From assembly GCA_028343435.1 (NCBI GenBank), contig JAOLYM010000004.1, positions 1-64,000 of the forward strand: a stretch of 64,000 nucleotides of DNA, in the 5' to 3' direction. The notes under the pieces were generated by a model. That model was not told the DNA's origin and did not search any database. It saw only the letters and a program-made list of their open reading frames with translations. This DNA is from Candidatus Nitrosopelagicus sp. (lineage in GTDB: Archaea > Thermoproteota > Nitrososphaeria > Nitrososphaerales > Nitrosopumilaceae). Below are positions 21,002 through 31,024 of this stretch, piece after piece. The stretch's first letter is position 1, and the number at the start of each line of letters is the position of its first letter. A program made the translations under genes and the position numbers.

Positions 21002-22050
21002 TATTCTAGTGGAAATCTCAATAATGAGATAATTCCACCTAAACCTGAAACTCTCAATCCTGCATCAATTGTACTATCTACGCTAAAAATTTCTCCACCT
21101 TTAGATTCTACATCATTTAAGAAATCTACAATCTCTTGTTCATCAGAATCTTGAATGGCTTTTTCTGAAAATACTAGAGATTCTATTGCACCTGCATCAT
21201 TTGCTTTTTTTGTCTCATCAATTCCCATAGAGAACTTCTTACTTTGTTTATTTGCAAGAAACATCACCTCATCAATTATCTGTGATACCTTAGCAAGTTT
21301 GGTGTCTGCCATCACTTCTTTCATTGCATCTGATTTTGTAAATATGTGAATTCCATCTTCTCCTCCTGAATCAATTCCTTCTATTATTTTGAATTGACAT
21401 TTGTCTGCAAGTGGTTTTTTTGATACATAATTATAAAATTTCTTTTTTGTTTCTCCAGGACCAAAAATAATTACTAGATTATCTTTCTCAACAACTGAAC
21501 TAATTGCACCAATAACTCCATCAAAAAATGTTTCAATTTTAAAATTAGATTTGTATCTTTTTCCACTAGAGCCAGAATACAGATTTGGTAAAAGATGCAA
21601 ATGTGTTCCTTTCAATCTTCCAATTCCACAGTCACCTGTATCTATTGCAATTAGAATAAATTTTGTTTTCTTTCCTTTTGCTTTTGCAAGTTTTTTCTCG
21701 ACAGCACTCCATTTTTTCTTTACTAGATTAAATCCTTCATCTATTTTTATTGTAAAAGAATGATGTGTGCCATGTGGAACTGATTCATTATTTGATTCTA
21801 AAATTGTACCTCCCACTCTAATTCTATCTAAAACATTATCAAGTGAAATTTTTTCTACCTTTATTGCAAGTCGGACATGAACTCTTTCTCCTTTATCAGG
21901 TCGTGCATATTCTTTATCTTGTTTTATTACTCTAGTTGTTTCCCCCACAATTTTATCATCAGTTTTTAATATTCTTCTAATTGTTAGTAAATCATCCGAA
22001 TCTTCAGGCATTAATGAAATTGTATTCTCATCAAGAGTCTTTGTAATCAT
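20998..22050 (-). CDS. pelA: mRNA surveillance protein pelota (Dom34)
   Basis: SLMPEDSDDLLTIRRILKTDD, GTHHSFTIK, IIFGPGETKK, VDSTIDAGLRVSGLGGIISLLRF. Confidence 0.94.
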   Translation of the reverse strand: MITKTLDENTISLMPEDSDDLLTIRRILKTDDKIVGETTRVIKQDKEYARPDKGERVHVRLAIKVEKISLDNVLDRIRVGGTILESNNESVPHGTHHSFTIKIDEGFNLVKKKWSAVEKKLAKAKGKKTKFILIAIDTGDCGIGRLKGTHLHLLPNLYSGSSGKRYKSNFKIETFFDGVIGAISSVVEKDNLVIIFGPGETKKKFYNYVSKKPLADKCQFKIIEGIDSGGEDGIHIFTKSDAMKEVMADTKLAKVSQIIDEVMFLANKQSKKFSMGIDETKKANDAGAIESLVFSEKAIQDSDEQEIVDFLNDVESKGGEIFSVDSTIDAGLRVSGLGGIISLLRFPLEY

Positions 22051-22078
22051 ATTTTTTTATAAAATCTCTAAAAGATAA

Positions 22079-22477
22079 CTAGTTTGATTCTTCTTGTTTC
22101 TTCTTAACATACTTTTCAACCCATTCGAGAGTTATGACTCCGCCTTCTGCTAAATTAACTAATGAGTTTGATGATGCTTCGCCTGTTACCTTACCAGTAT
22201 TTTTTCTAGTTTGTCTCCATTTTAGACTGGTATTTCCACTCTTTGATGAATAGATAACTCCTAAAACATCTTTAGCGTTGACAAATGTTATCTCTCTAAT
22301 TTTTTTCAATGTTACTTTGTCTGCTGCTTCTACATAGATGGAACCTAAACTATCATCTCTTTCCGCAAAAACTTCTGGATCTTCAAGATAACTTCTTGGT
22401 GCAAATGAACTACATGTACTAGCTATGATGAATCTTCGAAAACTTTCTAATGATGAAGGGGCATCTATCTCGACCAT
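22079..22477 (-). CDS. Conserved hypothetical protein
   Basis: 132 aa ORF with strong coding composition, between pelota and yjbQ. Confidence 0.6.
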   Translation of the reverse strand: MVEIDAPSSLESFRRFIIASTCSSFAPRSYLEDPEVFAERDDSLGSIYVEAADKVTLKKIREITFVNAKDVLGVIYSSKSGNTSLKWRQTRKNTGKVTGEASSNSLVNLAEGGVITLEWVEKYVKKKQEESN

Positions 22478-22649
22478 TTTTTTTCAATAAATCTATCTCA
22501 CTTATCAAGCTTATTGAAAGGTTCAAGTATGATTATCTGAAATTTCTACTGCAGACTGTGATGTACGCTATCCTATGATTTGATGATTAGGATCTTGAGT
22601 TCTGAGTCTGCAACTTAGAATTTTTATGCCATAATTCTGTACATAATTT

Positions 22650-23069
22650 ATGAAGTCATTAACTGAATATCTTACATTCAAGACAAAAACAAGACGAGCA
22701 TTTGTTAACATTACTTCTGATATAGAAAAGTTAGTTACCAAAAGTGGTGTCAAAGAAGGACTTTGTTTAGTTAATGCAATGCACATCACTGCTAGTGTTT
22801 TCATTAATGACAATGAAAGTGGTTTGCATAATGATTATGAAAAATGGTTAGAGGAATTAGCACCTCACGAGCCAATTGATCATTATAATCACAATGATAC
22901 TGGTGAAGATAATGCTGATGCACATCTAAAAAGACAAGTAATGGGTAGAGAGGTGGTAGTTGCTATTACTAATGGTGAATTAGATTTTGGACCATGGGAA
23001 ACTATCTTTTATGGTGAATTTGATGGTAAACGGAACAAAAGAGTCTTAGTAAAAATTATTGGTGAATAA
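22650..23069 (+). CDS. YjbQ/UPF0047 family protein (secondary thiamine-phosphate synthase-like)
   Basis: [90 protein letters not shown]. Confidence 0.94.
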   Translation: MKSLTEYLTFKTKTRRAFVNITSDIEKLVTKSGVKEGLCLVNAMHITASVFINDNESGLHNDYEKWLEELAPHEPIDHYNHNDTGEDNADAHLKRQVMGREVVVAITNGELDFGPWETIFYGEFDGKRNKRVLVKIIGE

Positions 23070-23070
23070 A

Positions 23071-23241
23071 TTATCCAAAGTCGGTATCACGTTTCTGTGA
23101 TCCTTCTGTATTTGCTCTTGCAGATTCACGCCATTCATTATCGTGATTTTGCCTACCATGATTGCAATTTACACAACCCATAATCTTTCCATTAGAGTTT
23201 TTCACATATTCTTCGCATCCACAAAAACAAGCCATACCCAT
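23071..23241 (-). CDS. Small Cys-rich (putative zinc-binding) protein, 56 aa; absent from the supplied ORF track
   Basis: Hand translation MGMACFCGCEEYVKNSNGKIMGCVNCNHGRQNHDNEWRESARANTEGSQKRDTDFG; CxCxC and CxxC clusters. Confidence 0.7.
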   Translation of the reverse strand: MGMACFCGCEEYVKNSNGKIMGCVNCNHGRQNHDNEWRESARANTEGSQKRDTDFG

Positions 23242-23267
23242 ATCAAATTTTTATACTATATCTTCTT

Positions 23268-23732
23268 TTACTCTTCTTTTCCTCTAGTTGTTTTACAACA
23301 TTCTCCCATTGGAATTTCACGACCTCGAGGACTTTTACTAGGACATTTTAACATTATACATAATGCATCAGTAAATTGTTTATTCATGTGGTGTTCTATT
23401 CCACACACCATCTCTTCATCAATTTCAATTTTTAAAGCGCTGTCCATTAATACTTCCAGTAAACGACTATTTCGAATCATAGATGATGCAACCTTTTCGC
23501 CACTTTCTTTCAATGAAACTCCTGCTTTGTTATATGTGACCAAATCTCTTTCTGCTAATTTTTTTAACATCTGTACAACACTTGGTTGGCGAACATTCAG
23601 TCTTTTTGCAATGGTGCTAATTTTTACATCATCCCCTTTTTCTCTAATATGCCAAACTGCTTTTAGATACATTTCTGTATGTTCAGCTTCTGCGGTTCCT
23701 ACAAACAGAACTTCTTCATCCATTGCATCCAT
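23268..23732 (-). CDS. DtxR/MntR-family metal-dependent transcriptional regulator
   Basis: EMYLKAVWHIREKGDDVKISTIAKRLNVRQPSVVQMLKKLAERDLV, EHHMNKQFTDALC metal ligands. Confidence 0.92.
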   Translation of the reverse strand: MDAMDEEVLFVGTAEAEHTEMYLKAVWHIREKGDDVKISTIAKRLNVRQPSVVQMLKKLAERDLVTYNKAGVSLKESGEKVASSMIRNSRLLEVLMDSALKIEIDEEMVCGIEHHMNKQFTDALCIMLKCPSKSPRGREIPMGECCKTTRGKEE

Positions 23733-23786
23733 GAGTTATCTTATTTGTTTAATCTAATAAATTTTCAACAATCTAAACAATTGAAA

Positions 23787-24569
23787 CTATGCTTTTTTAG
23801 CATCTTTTAACAAGAAATCAAAATATTCTCTTGCAAATCCAGCTAATCCTGCATGATCTGCCCAAATTGCTACTATTTCGGATGATGTAGAGCTACTAAT
23901 TTCTGGACCTAGCAGAATAACGACGTATCTCTTATCTGAAATAATCCCGCCTCCAAATAATCCACCTTTTACTTTGACATCTGCAACTCGAGAAATCGCT
24001 TTAATAGATTCTTTATCAAACTCATCTGAAATAAGAATTGTAATTTTTATTCCCTTATCGTGCAATTGTCTAAGTTTTGGAAGTGCTTGCTTAACAATCA
24101 CTTCTCCTGCTTGAGGAACCGCAATCATTACTTCTTCTCTACAATGCTCAACCATTTCCATAATTTTTGAAACAATATTCATGGCACCAGAAATAAACCA
24201 AATATCTGGTTTTTCACTTGTTCCAGTTTTTTCATAAAGAGGAATTAATTCTGATAAGATTACATTTTTGTTCTCTGAAAATATGGCATCTGCATTTTGT
24301 TTTGAAGTTTCTAATGCATTTGATGGAGCCTTTGCAAAATATTTTGTTGGTCTTGAGTCATCTGACCCAATCCATCCTTTTTCTTCTAGAGTCCCCAAAA
24401 TCTCATAAATTTTTGAATAGGGAACTCCTGAGTTTTGGCTGATCTCCGATGCATTACTTTCTCCATCTTTGATTAGAGTTGTATAAGCTCGAATTTCGTA
24501 GCTAGTTAACCCCACCTTCTCTAGTGACTTCTTTGTCTTATCAGAAATGCTCACGAACAGAATTATCAA
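23787..24569 (-). CDS. TrmB-family transcriptional regulator
   Basis: N-terminal wHTH LEKVGLTSYEIRAYTTLIKDGESNASEISQNSGVPYSKIYEILGTLEEKGWI; PLD-like C-terminal region. Confidence 0.9.
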   Translation of the reverse strand: MIILFVSISDKTKKSLEKVGLTSYEIRAYTTLIKDGESNASEISQNSGVPYSKIYEILGTLEEKGWIGSDDSRPTKYFAKAPSNALETSKQNADAIFSENKNVILSELIPLYEKTGTSEKPDIWFISGAMNIVSKIMEMVEHCREEVMIAVPQAGEVIVKQALPKLRQLHDKGIKITILISDEFDKESIKAISRVADVKVKGGLFGGGIISDKRYVVILLGPEISSSTSSEIVAIWADHAGLAGFAREYFDFLLKDAKKA

Positions 24570-24661
24570 ATTCTCTATTTAAATTGACTATGATCGTTCC
24601 CTCATTCATCCGGTGGTTAGTAGGAGTTGCATTATATACTCATTTTCAAGAGAATTAGTTA

Positions 24662-26335
24662 ATGGCTCTAATTCAGATATCCAATCAGTCATCAAAAACC
24701 CAAGGTAAGAAATCAACTATTAGATTTACCCAAAGTATTTGCCCTGATTGTAACATGATTTTAGATGCTGAAGTTTTTGAAAGAGAAGGAAAAGTCTTCA
24801 TGTCCAAGGTTTGTCCAACACATGGTGAAACCGAGGAACTCTATTTCGGTTCTTATGATATGTATAAAAAATTCAGTACATACTGGGTTGATGGAAAAGG
24901 CGCACATGCTCCAAATGTAATTATGGAAGACAAGTGTTCTTGTCCAAACAATTGTGGATTATGTTCAAACCACTTATCACACAGTGGATTGGCAAACATG
25001 ATTGTTACAAACAGATGTGATCTTACTTGTTGGTATTGTTTCTTCTATGTTAAGAAGGGATTAGAAGGTGCTTACATGTATGAACCAAATCATGATCAAG
25101 TAAGAGGAATGATGAAAACATTAAGATCCGAAAGACCAATCCCTGGAAACTCTATGCAAATTACTGGCGGTGAACCAATGCTCAGAGAAGATATTTCAGA
25201 TTTAATCAAAATTATGAAAGAAGAAGGTGTTGAACATATTCAAATGAACACAAATGGAATTAGACACGCAATGGATCCAGAAGCAGGACGTGAAGTAAGA
25301 ATGGCTGGATGTAACAATTTGTATCTGAGCTTTGATGGTGTCACTGCAAGAACAAACCCAAAGAATCATTGGGAAATTCCATATGCATTAGATACTTGCA
25401 GAAAAACTGGAACAACTGTTGTATTTGTTCCAACCGTTATCAAATCAATTAATGATCATGAACTAGGAGGAATTATTAGATATGCACAAAAGAACTTAGA
25501 CGTTGTACATGCAGTAAACTTCCAACCGGTATCACTAACTGGACGTATGGGAAAATCAGAACGTGAAAAATATAGAATCACAGTACCTGATTGTATACAA
25601 AGAATTGAAGAACAAACAGAAGGTCAAGTAACTGTTGACGATTGGTATCCAGTTCCAAGTTGTATGCCATTGACAAATGTCATTGAAGCATTCTCAAGTA
25701 AACCAAAATACGAATTATCTATTCACTTTGCATGTGGAGCAGGAGCTTATGTATTCCAAGATGCAGATACAAAGAAACTTGTTCCAATGACAAGATTCTG
25801 TGATATTCAAGGTATGTTAGAATTATTTGAAGACAAAGCAGAACAAATCCGTTCTGGTGCAAACAAATACTTTACAATGCTTGAAGTTGTAAGAAAACTC
25901 AAAGGGTTTATCAACAAAGAAAATCAACCGGCCGGATTAGATTTGGCTAAAATGTTTGGAAATATCTTAATGAAAAGATCATTTGAGGCAGTAGGTTCAT
26001 GGCACGTAAAAGGTCTATTCTTAGGAATGATGCACTTCCAAGACAAATACAATGAAGATTTAGAAAGATTACAAAGATGTGATATTCACTATGTTACCCC
26101 AGATCTTAGAATTATTCCATTCTGTGCATTTAATGTAATTCCAGAATGGTACAGAGACAGAATCCAAAAGAAATATTCTATCACTGTTGAAGAATGGGAA
26201 CAACGTGAAGGTGTAAAACTCGAAGATGGTCTTTACAGAGGTCTTATGAGAAGAGGTGCAGGTGACGAACTTGCAGCAGGTTGTGCAAAAAGTGAGATGT
26301 TCCATCAAGCAGAACAAGCAATGGGCGCTCAATAA
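24662..26335 (+). CDS. Radical SAM protein, candidate tetraether lipid synthase (Tes/MJ0619-like)
   Basis: Radical SAM CDLTCWYCFFY, N-terminal Cys-rich CPDCN...CPTHGE, CSCPNNCGLCSNH; 557 aa architecture. Confidence 0.7.
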   Translation: MALIQISNQSSKTQGKKSTIRFTQSICPDCNMILDAEVFEREGKVFMSKVCPTHGETEELYFGSYDMYKKFSTYWVDGKGAHAPNVIMEDKCSCPNNCGLCSNHLSHSGLANMIVTNRCDLTCWYCFFYVKKGLEGAYMYEPNHDQVRGMMKTLRSERPIPGNSMQITGGEPMLREDISDLIKIMKEEGVEHIQMNTNGIRHAMDPEAGREVRMAGCNNLYLSFDGVTARTNPKNHWEIPYALDTCRKTGTTVVFVPTVIKSINDHELGGIIRYAQKNLDVVHAVNFQPVSLTGRMGKSEREKYRITVPDCIQRIEEQTEGQVTVDDWYPVPSCMPLTNVIEAFSSKPKYELSIHFACGAGAYVFQDADTKKLVPMTRFCDIQGMLELFEDKAEQIRSGANKYFTMLEVVRKLKGFINKENQPAGLDLAKMFGNILMKRSFEAVGSWHVKGLFLGMMHFQDKYNEDLERLQRCDIHYVTPDLRIIPFCAFNVIPEWYRDRIQKKYSITVEEWEQREGVKLEDGLYRGLMRRGAGDELAAGCAKSEMFHQAEQAMGAQ

Positions 26336-26354
26336 TTAATTTTCAAAACTAATA

Positions 26355-28511
26355 ATGAGTAAGTTAATTATTATTATTTTTACATTTTCAATAATTTTAT
26401 TTTTATCTATAGGCATTGATATTCCAAATGTGAATGCTCAATCAGTCCCAGATTGGGTAAAAAATACAGCGGGATGGTGGGCAACAGATGCAATTTCTGA
26501 AAATGAATTTGTTAATGCGATTGAGTATTTGGTAAAGGCAGGAATAATTCAAGTTGAAAATTATCCGAATTATGAAAATATTCCTGATTGGCTGAAAAAT
26601 AATCCATCATGGGTAGAAGCAAGAAATTCTACAAATACTAGCTTTGAAAATTTTGATATTTCATATTTAAAACAAGAACTTAATGTGTGTGAAGATTGTA
26701 CTATTTCAATTAATCAACATGGGTTTAGAGGTACAGAATTTTTTAAAGAAAAGTCTAATGATGTATACAGAATATTTGCAGTAGGAGGTTCAACAACTCA
26801 CGGAGCAACTTTAGTAAATGATAATGAAACGTGGCCTGCATTTTTACAACAAATTGTTGATGAAAAAATAATTGATAACAAAATCCAAATAATTAATGTT
26901 GGAATAATGGCTGCAACTACTGAAAGTGAACTTGTAATGATTTCTGAAAAAATTGTAAAGTTTAATCCTAATATGATAATAATGTATGATGGTTGGAATG
27001 ATTCTTACAATCTTCCTTTAGAACACTCAATTGATAATTGGAAATCTATATGTAAATTAGGAAATGACCAAAATTTTGAAACAATTATAATTATTCAACC
27101 AATTCTTGGTAGTGGAAATAGAATTTTAACTGAACAAGAAATTACACTTTTTAATAGTTCTAAAGATAAAAATATTCAAAATTTAGAAATGTTAGAAAAA
27201 TATTCATCTAGTTTGAATGAGTTAGATAAACATTGTACAAAAACTGCAAATTTTAAAAATATTTTTGATTATATTTTTTCACCAATTTTTGTAGATTCGG
27301 GTCACACTTCTACTCTTGGGAATAAAATTATCGCAGAGAATGTATTTAATTTACTAGAGAATATTTTGATGGATAATGAACAATCAAACTCATTACAAAA
27401 AATAAATTATTTGAAATATTCATCCATAACTAAAAATGGAATATTTGCTCCTAATGCAGATTTCAGTAATAATAACTTCAGCAATATGATTCTAAAAAAT
27501 TCAATATTTGATATGTCTGATTTATCTTCTGCAAATTTATTGAATGTAGATCTTTCAAACTCACGGTTATATTCTGTAAATCTAGTTAATTCTAATCTAA
27601 TTGGAGCAAATCTTTCAAACTCTAATCTTTCTTATGCTAACCTTTCTGGATTAGATCTTTCTGATACTGATCTTTCTGAAACAATACTAATTGGAGCAAA
27701 TCTTTCAAATACAAAACTTGGAAACATGAATTTTGAAGGGAGAGATTTTGAGCAAACAAAATTAGATTATCAAGATTTTTCATATAGGAATTTATTAAAA
27801 AGTAATTTTAAAAATTCTAGTTTCAATGAATCAAATTTACAAAATACTAACCTTTCAAAATCTATTTTTATCGATGTAGATTTAACAAAAATTACAAATA
27901 AAAGTTTGAAAGATACAGATATTACAGAAACAGTATTTTCCTATTCAAATTTATCAAACATAAAATTTCCAACAGAATTTAAATTTCCAACTTTTTATCG
28001 TGCAAACTTAAATGATTCAGATTTTTCAAATTCTTCCTCTATTGGAACTATTTTCTTTGGAACTCAATTACAAAATGCAAATTTTGAGAACTCAAATTTT
28101 TCAATAATTCAAGAAACAAAAACTTTTGAAAATGCACTAGAATTAACGCAGGAGGAAATAAGAAACAAAATTAGTATTCATCCAATTGTTATGCTTACTA
28201 AATTAACACCTGATGGAAATAATCTCCATGTAGAATATTTGATTTACAATTATTTTATGAATGCAAATTTAGAAAATGCAAATATGAAGAATACAAATTT
28301 TATATTTACTGATTTTACTAATGCAAATTTAAGAAATGTAGATCTTTCAAATTCTAATCTTAATTCAGTTTTTTTTAAAGATGCTAATTTAGAAGGTGCT
28401 AATTTAGAAGGTGCTAATTTAGAAGGTGCTAATTTAGAAGGTGCTAATTTAGAGGGTGCTAATTTGAAAAATGCAGTATTAAATTGTATTAGCCATGAAA
28501 TTTGTAACTGA
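26355..28511 (+). CDS. Secreted SGNH-hydrolase-like protein with C-terminal pentapeptide repeats
   Basis: Signal peptide; WVKNTAGWWATDAISENEFVNAIEYLVKAGII segment; SGNH blocks VGGSTTHG and DSGHTSTLGN; A(N/D)LXX repeats. Confidence 0.8.
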   Translation: MSKLIIIIFTFSIILFLSIGIDIPNVNAQSVPDWVKNTAGWWATDAISENEFVNAIEYLVKAGIIQVENYPNYENIPDWLKNNPSWVEARNSTNTSFENFDISYLKQELNVCEDCTISINQHGFRGTEFFKEKSNDVYRIFAVGGSTTHGATLVNDNETWPAFLQQIVDEKIIDNKIQIINVGIMAATTESELVMISEKIVKFNPNMIIMYDGWNDSYNLPLEHSIDNWKSICKLGNDQNFETIIIIQPILGSGNRILTEQEITLFNSSKDKNIQNLEMLEKYSSSLNELDKHCTKTANFKNIFDYIFSPIFVDSGHTSTLGNKIIAENVFNLLENILMDNEQSNSLQKINYLKYSSITKNGIFAPNADFSNNNFSNMILKNSIFDMSDLSSANLLNVDLSNSRLYSVNLVNSNLIGANLSNSNLSYANLSGLDLSDTDLSETILIGANLSNTKLGNMNFEGRDFEQTKLDYQDFSYRNLLKSNFKNSSFNESNLQNTNLSKSIFIDVDLTKITNKSLKDTDITETVFSYSNLSNIKFPTEFKFPTFYRANLNDSDFSNSSSIGTIFFGTQLQNANFENSNFSIIQETKTFENALELTQEEIRNKISIHPIVMLTKLTPDGNNLHVEYLIYNYFMNANLENANMKNTNFIFTDFTNANLRNVDLSNSNLNSVFFKDANLEGANLEGANLEGANLEGANLEGANLKNAVLNCISHEICN
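28383..28457 (+). repeat. Five tandem 15-nt units (GCTAATTTAGAAGGT, fifth with one A-to-G change) encoding ANLEG
   Basis: Directly visible. Confidence 0.97.
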
Positions 28512-28520
28512 TTTTTGATA

Positions 28521-29288
28521 TTATTCTAAAATTTTAACCAAATTTTTACCAGGTAAAATTTTTACATCATCTTGTGATATCAGGAATTGTAGAATTTTCT
28601 CATACATTCTACCACCTTTCATTTTTAAAACATTATCGTGCCAAATAACGCTGATGACATTCACATCTGAAAAATTTCTGCCGATCTCTATCGTTTTTTT
28701 AAATTCTGGAATGATTCCTTCTTCTTTAATTCCCATATGTGTAAACAAATATGCATCCATCAATGTAACGGGAAATTCAATCAACCCATCAATTTTTGAA
28801 TATCCCATCTCTTTTTCATCAATTTTATCTTTCGAATGTCTAAGAGATCCGTCATACAAGAATCCTAATTCATTTAATTTTTTTGGTAATTCGGGATTAT
28901 AATTTAAAAAATGAACTCTATTTCCAACAATTGGTTTACGTGTTAGAGATTCTAATTTTTCTTGTTCTTGTTTAATTTTTTCAATATCTTCTACTGATTT
29001 AGGATCTGTGTGCAATCCTATTTCCCAATTACCTTTTTGTAATGTTTGAATATCGTTTTCATAGTCATCCACATTTCCATTTTCATATAATGTTCTAAAG
29101 AAAAATGTTGAACGAATTCCTAGTTTTTCTTCTATTTCCATATATTCTGGAATATTACGATACAATTCTTCCGGCTTGGTATTATCAAAAATTTTTGAAT
29201 CAAATCTATCCTTTCTTGCTTGAACGTGCTCTACGTTAGGACCTTGCCTTCTCCAATCTACATCATGACTGAGAAAAATGTATTGCAT
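28521..29288 (-). CDS. Polysaccharide deacetylase-like protein
   Basis: LSHDVDW, GIRSTFFFRT, WEIGLHTDPKS: NodB-like layout. Confidence 0.65.
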   Translation of the reverse strand: MQYIFLSHDVDWRRQGPNVEHVQARKDRFDSKIFDNTKPEELYRNIPEYMEIEEKLGIRSTFFFRTLYENGNVDDYENDIQTLQKGNWEIGLHTDPKSVEDIEKIKQEQEKLESLTRKPIVGNRVHFLNYNPELPKKLNELGFLYDGSLRHSKDKIDEKEMGYSKIDGLIEFPVTLMDAYLFTHMGIKEEGIIPEFKKTIEIGRNFSDVNVISVIWHDNVLKMKGGRMYEKILQFLISQDDVKILPGKNLVKILE

Positions 29289-29295
29289 TTGAATT

Positions 29296-29958
29296 CTAAA
29301 TTATATTGCCAATTTCAGAACTTGATTGTGGCAATTTTTTTGATGAATTTTCCGCATAAACTTCTTTATCATTAACATCTTTTGTGATTAATGTGCCTGC
29401 ACCAATAATGCATTCTTTTCCAATTTTTACTCTCTGATTAATTGTTGCACTAAGACCAATGAATGAACTATCTCCAATTGTTATATGACCACCTAGCGTA
29501 ATGTTGGAAGTTAGAAAACAATTATTCTCAATCACAGTGTTGTGACTAATCAGATTATTACTTCCTATCAATACATTATCTCCAATTTTTACAAATGGTT
29601 GAATAATATTCTCTGCAAGAATGAAACAATTTTCTCCCATTTCAAATTCATCCCAAATTTTGGTTGATGGGTGAATAAAACTATACAGTTCGTAACCCTT
29701 ACTTTTGGCTTCATCAAAAAATTTTGTACGTTTCTTATTCATTTCTGAATAAGCCAAAGCAATAAACATCAAAAATTCACCTGGAGGATATTTTTCATTG
29801 ATATCCTCAAATGCTATTACAGGTAATCCAAGTAATTCATTAGACTCTATACTTGATCTATTTGCAGAAAATGCTACAACTTCATCCTTACTATCTTTAA
29901 GATAATAAAAAATTCTTTGAGCAAGTTCTCCAGTCCCAAATATTACAATTTTTTGCAT
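29296..29958 (-). CDS. NeuD/PglD-like sugar O/N-acetyltransferase (left-handed beta helix)
   Basis: N-terminal VIFGTGELAQRIFYYLK; hexapeptide repeats ILAENIIQPFVKIGDNVLIGSNNLISHNTVIENN. Confidence 0.85.
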   Translation of the reverse strand: MQKIVIFGTGELAQRIFYYLKDSKDEVVAFSANRSSIESNELLGLPVIAFEDINEKYPPGEFLMFIALAYSEMNKKRTKFFDEAKSKGYELYSFIHPSTKIWDEFEMGENCFILAENIIQPFVKIGDNVLIGSNNLISHNTVIENNCFLTSNITLGGHITIGDSSFIGLSATINQRVKIGKECIIGAGTLITKDVNDKEVYAENSSKKLPQSSSEIGNII

Positions 29959-30067
29959 TTAAAATATTTCTTTAATTATGTTATTTAAGCCGTATTCATG
30001 ATGCATACTGAAAATAATTGCAAATTAATCCAAGACCTTAAAAACTCATTTACTAAGAAATTTCAAA

Positions 30068-31024
30068 ATGAAATTCTTATTCATATCTCCCAGATTTTCT
30101 GGAGGAATAGGTGGACACGCAGCAATGCTTGCTGAGAAATTATCCCAAAGTGGTCATTACGTTAAAAAAATGGAAACAACTCACATTCCGATAAAGAATT
30201 TCAAAAATCCCAGCTTTGCAGTATTAAGTAGCATAAAGAGTTTAGTTGACAGAGATTCATATGATATTGTACATGCATTCAATATTCCTTCTGCATATGC
30301 AATGAAATATGCTAAAGCAAAGAAAAAAGTTTTATCAGTTCATGGTGTGTTTAGTGAACAAGTAGATTCATTACATTCAAAATCAGTTTCATCAATTGCA
30401 AAATCTGCTGAATCACAAGTTTTACAATGGCCTGATAAATTAACTACTGATTCAAAAGCAACACAAAAACTTTACAAAGATAAGTTTCAGATTAATTTTG
30501 AATATTTACCTTCTCCATTGGATACCAGCATGTTTAACAAAATTGGCTCCGTTGAAAAAATCAAAAATCAAATAGCATATGTTGGACGTGATAGTCACGA
30601 AAAAGGAATTGATATTATAAAAGCAGCGGAATCTAAAATTGATGGAAACGTTGTTTATTGTACTGATCGTTCTTGGGACGATGCAATGCGTATAATCAAA
30701 TCCTCTAGTATAGTTGTAGTTCCATCTAGAATGGAAAGTTTACCAACCATTGTTAAGGAAGCATTTTTTCTAAATGTTCCTGTTATTGGAACTAATGTTG
30801 GTGGAATTCCAGAACTAATTACTAACAATGAAACAGGAATTTTAGTTCCCACTGAGAATTCTGATAAATTAGCTCAAGCAGTTAATGAATTATTACTTGA
30901 TAAAGAAAAAGCAGAAAAACTTGCTGCAAATGGAAATACTTTTGTAAAAAATAATATGACTTGGAATATTATACTTCCCAAATACATCCAATTTTATGAA
31001 AATTTGTTAAACACTAACCAATAA
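30068..31024 (+). CDS. Glycosyltransferase family 4
   Basis: RFSGGIGGHAAMLAEKL, VVPSRMESLPTIVKEAFFLNVPVIGTNVGGIPELI. Confidence 0.9.
   Translation: MKFLFISPRFSGGIGGHAAMLAEKLSQSGHYVKKMETTHIPIKNFKNPSFAVLSSIKSLVDRDSYDIVHAFNIPSAYAMKYAKAKKKVLSVHGVFSEQVDSLHSKSVSSIAKSAESQVLQWPDKLTTDSKATQKLYKDKFQINFEYLPSPLDTSMFNKIGSVEKIKNQIAYVGRDSHEKGIDIIKAAESKIDGNVVYCTDRSWDDAMRIIKSSSIVVVPSRMESLPTIVKEAFFLNVPVIGTNVGGIPELITNNETGILVPTENSDKLAQAVNELLLDKEKAEKLAANGNTFVKNNMTWNIILPKYIQFYENLLNTNQ

Noticed and set aside
23143-23757. 204-aa plus-strand ORF
   Set aside because: Antisense of the DtxR-like regulator and the small Cys-rich ORF, both better supported.
28383-28457. Considered as a possible assembly artefact
   Set aside because: Reading frame is preserved and the last unit carries a distinguishing substitution, consistent with a genuine tandem array; copy number still needs long-read confirmation.
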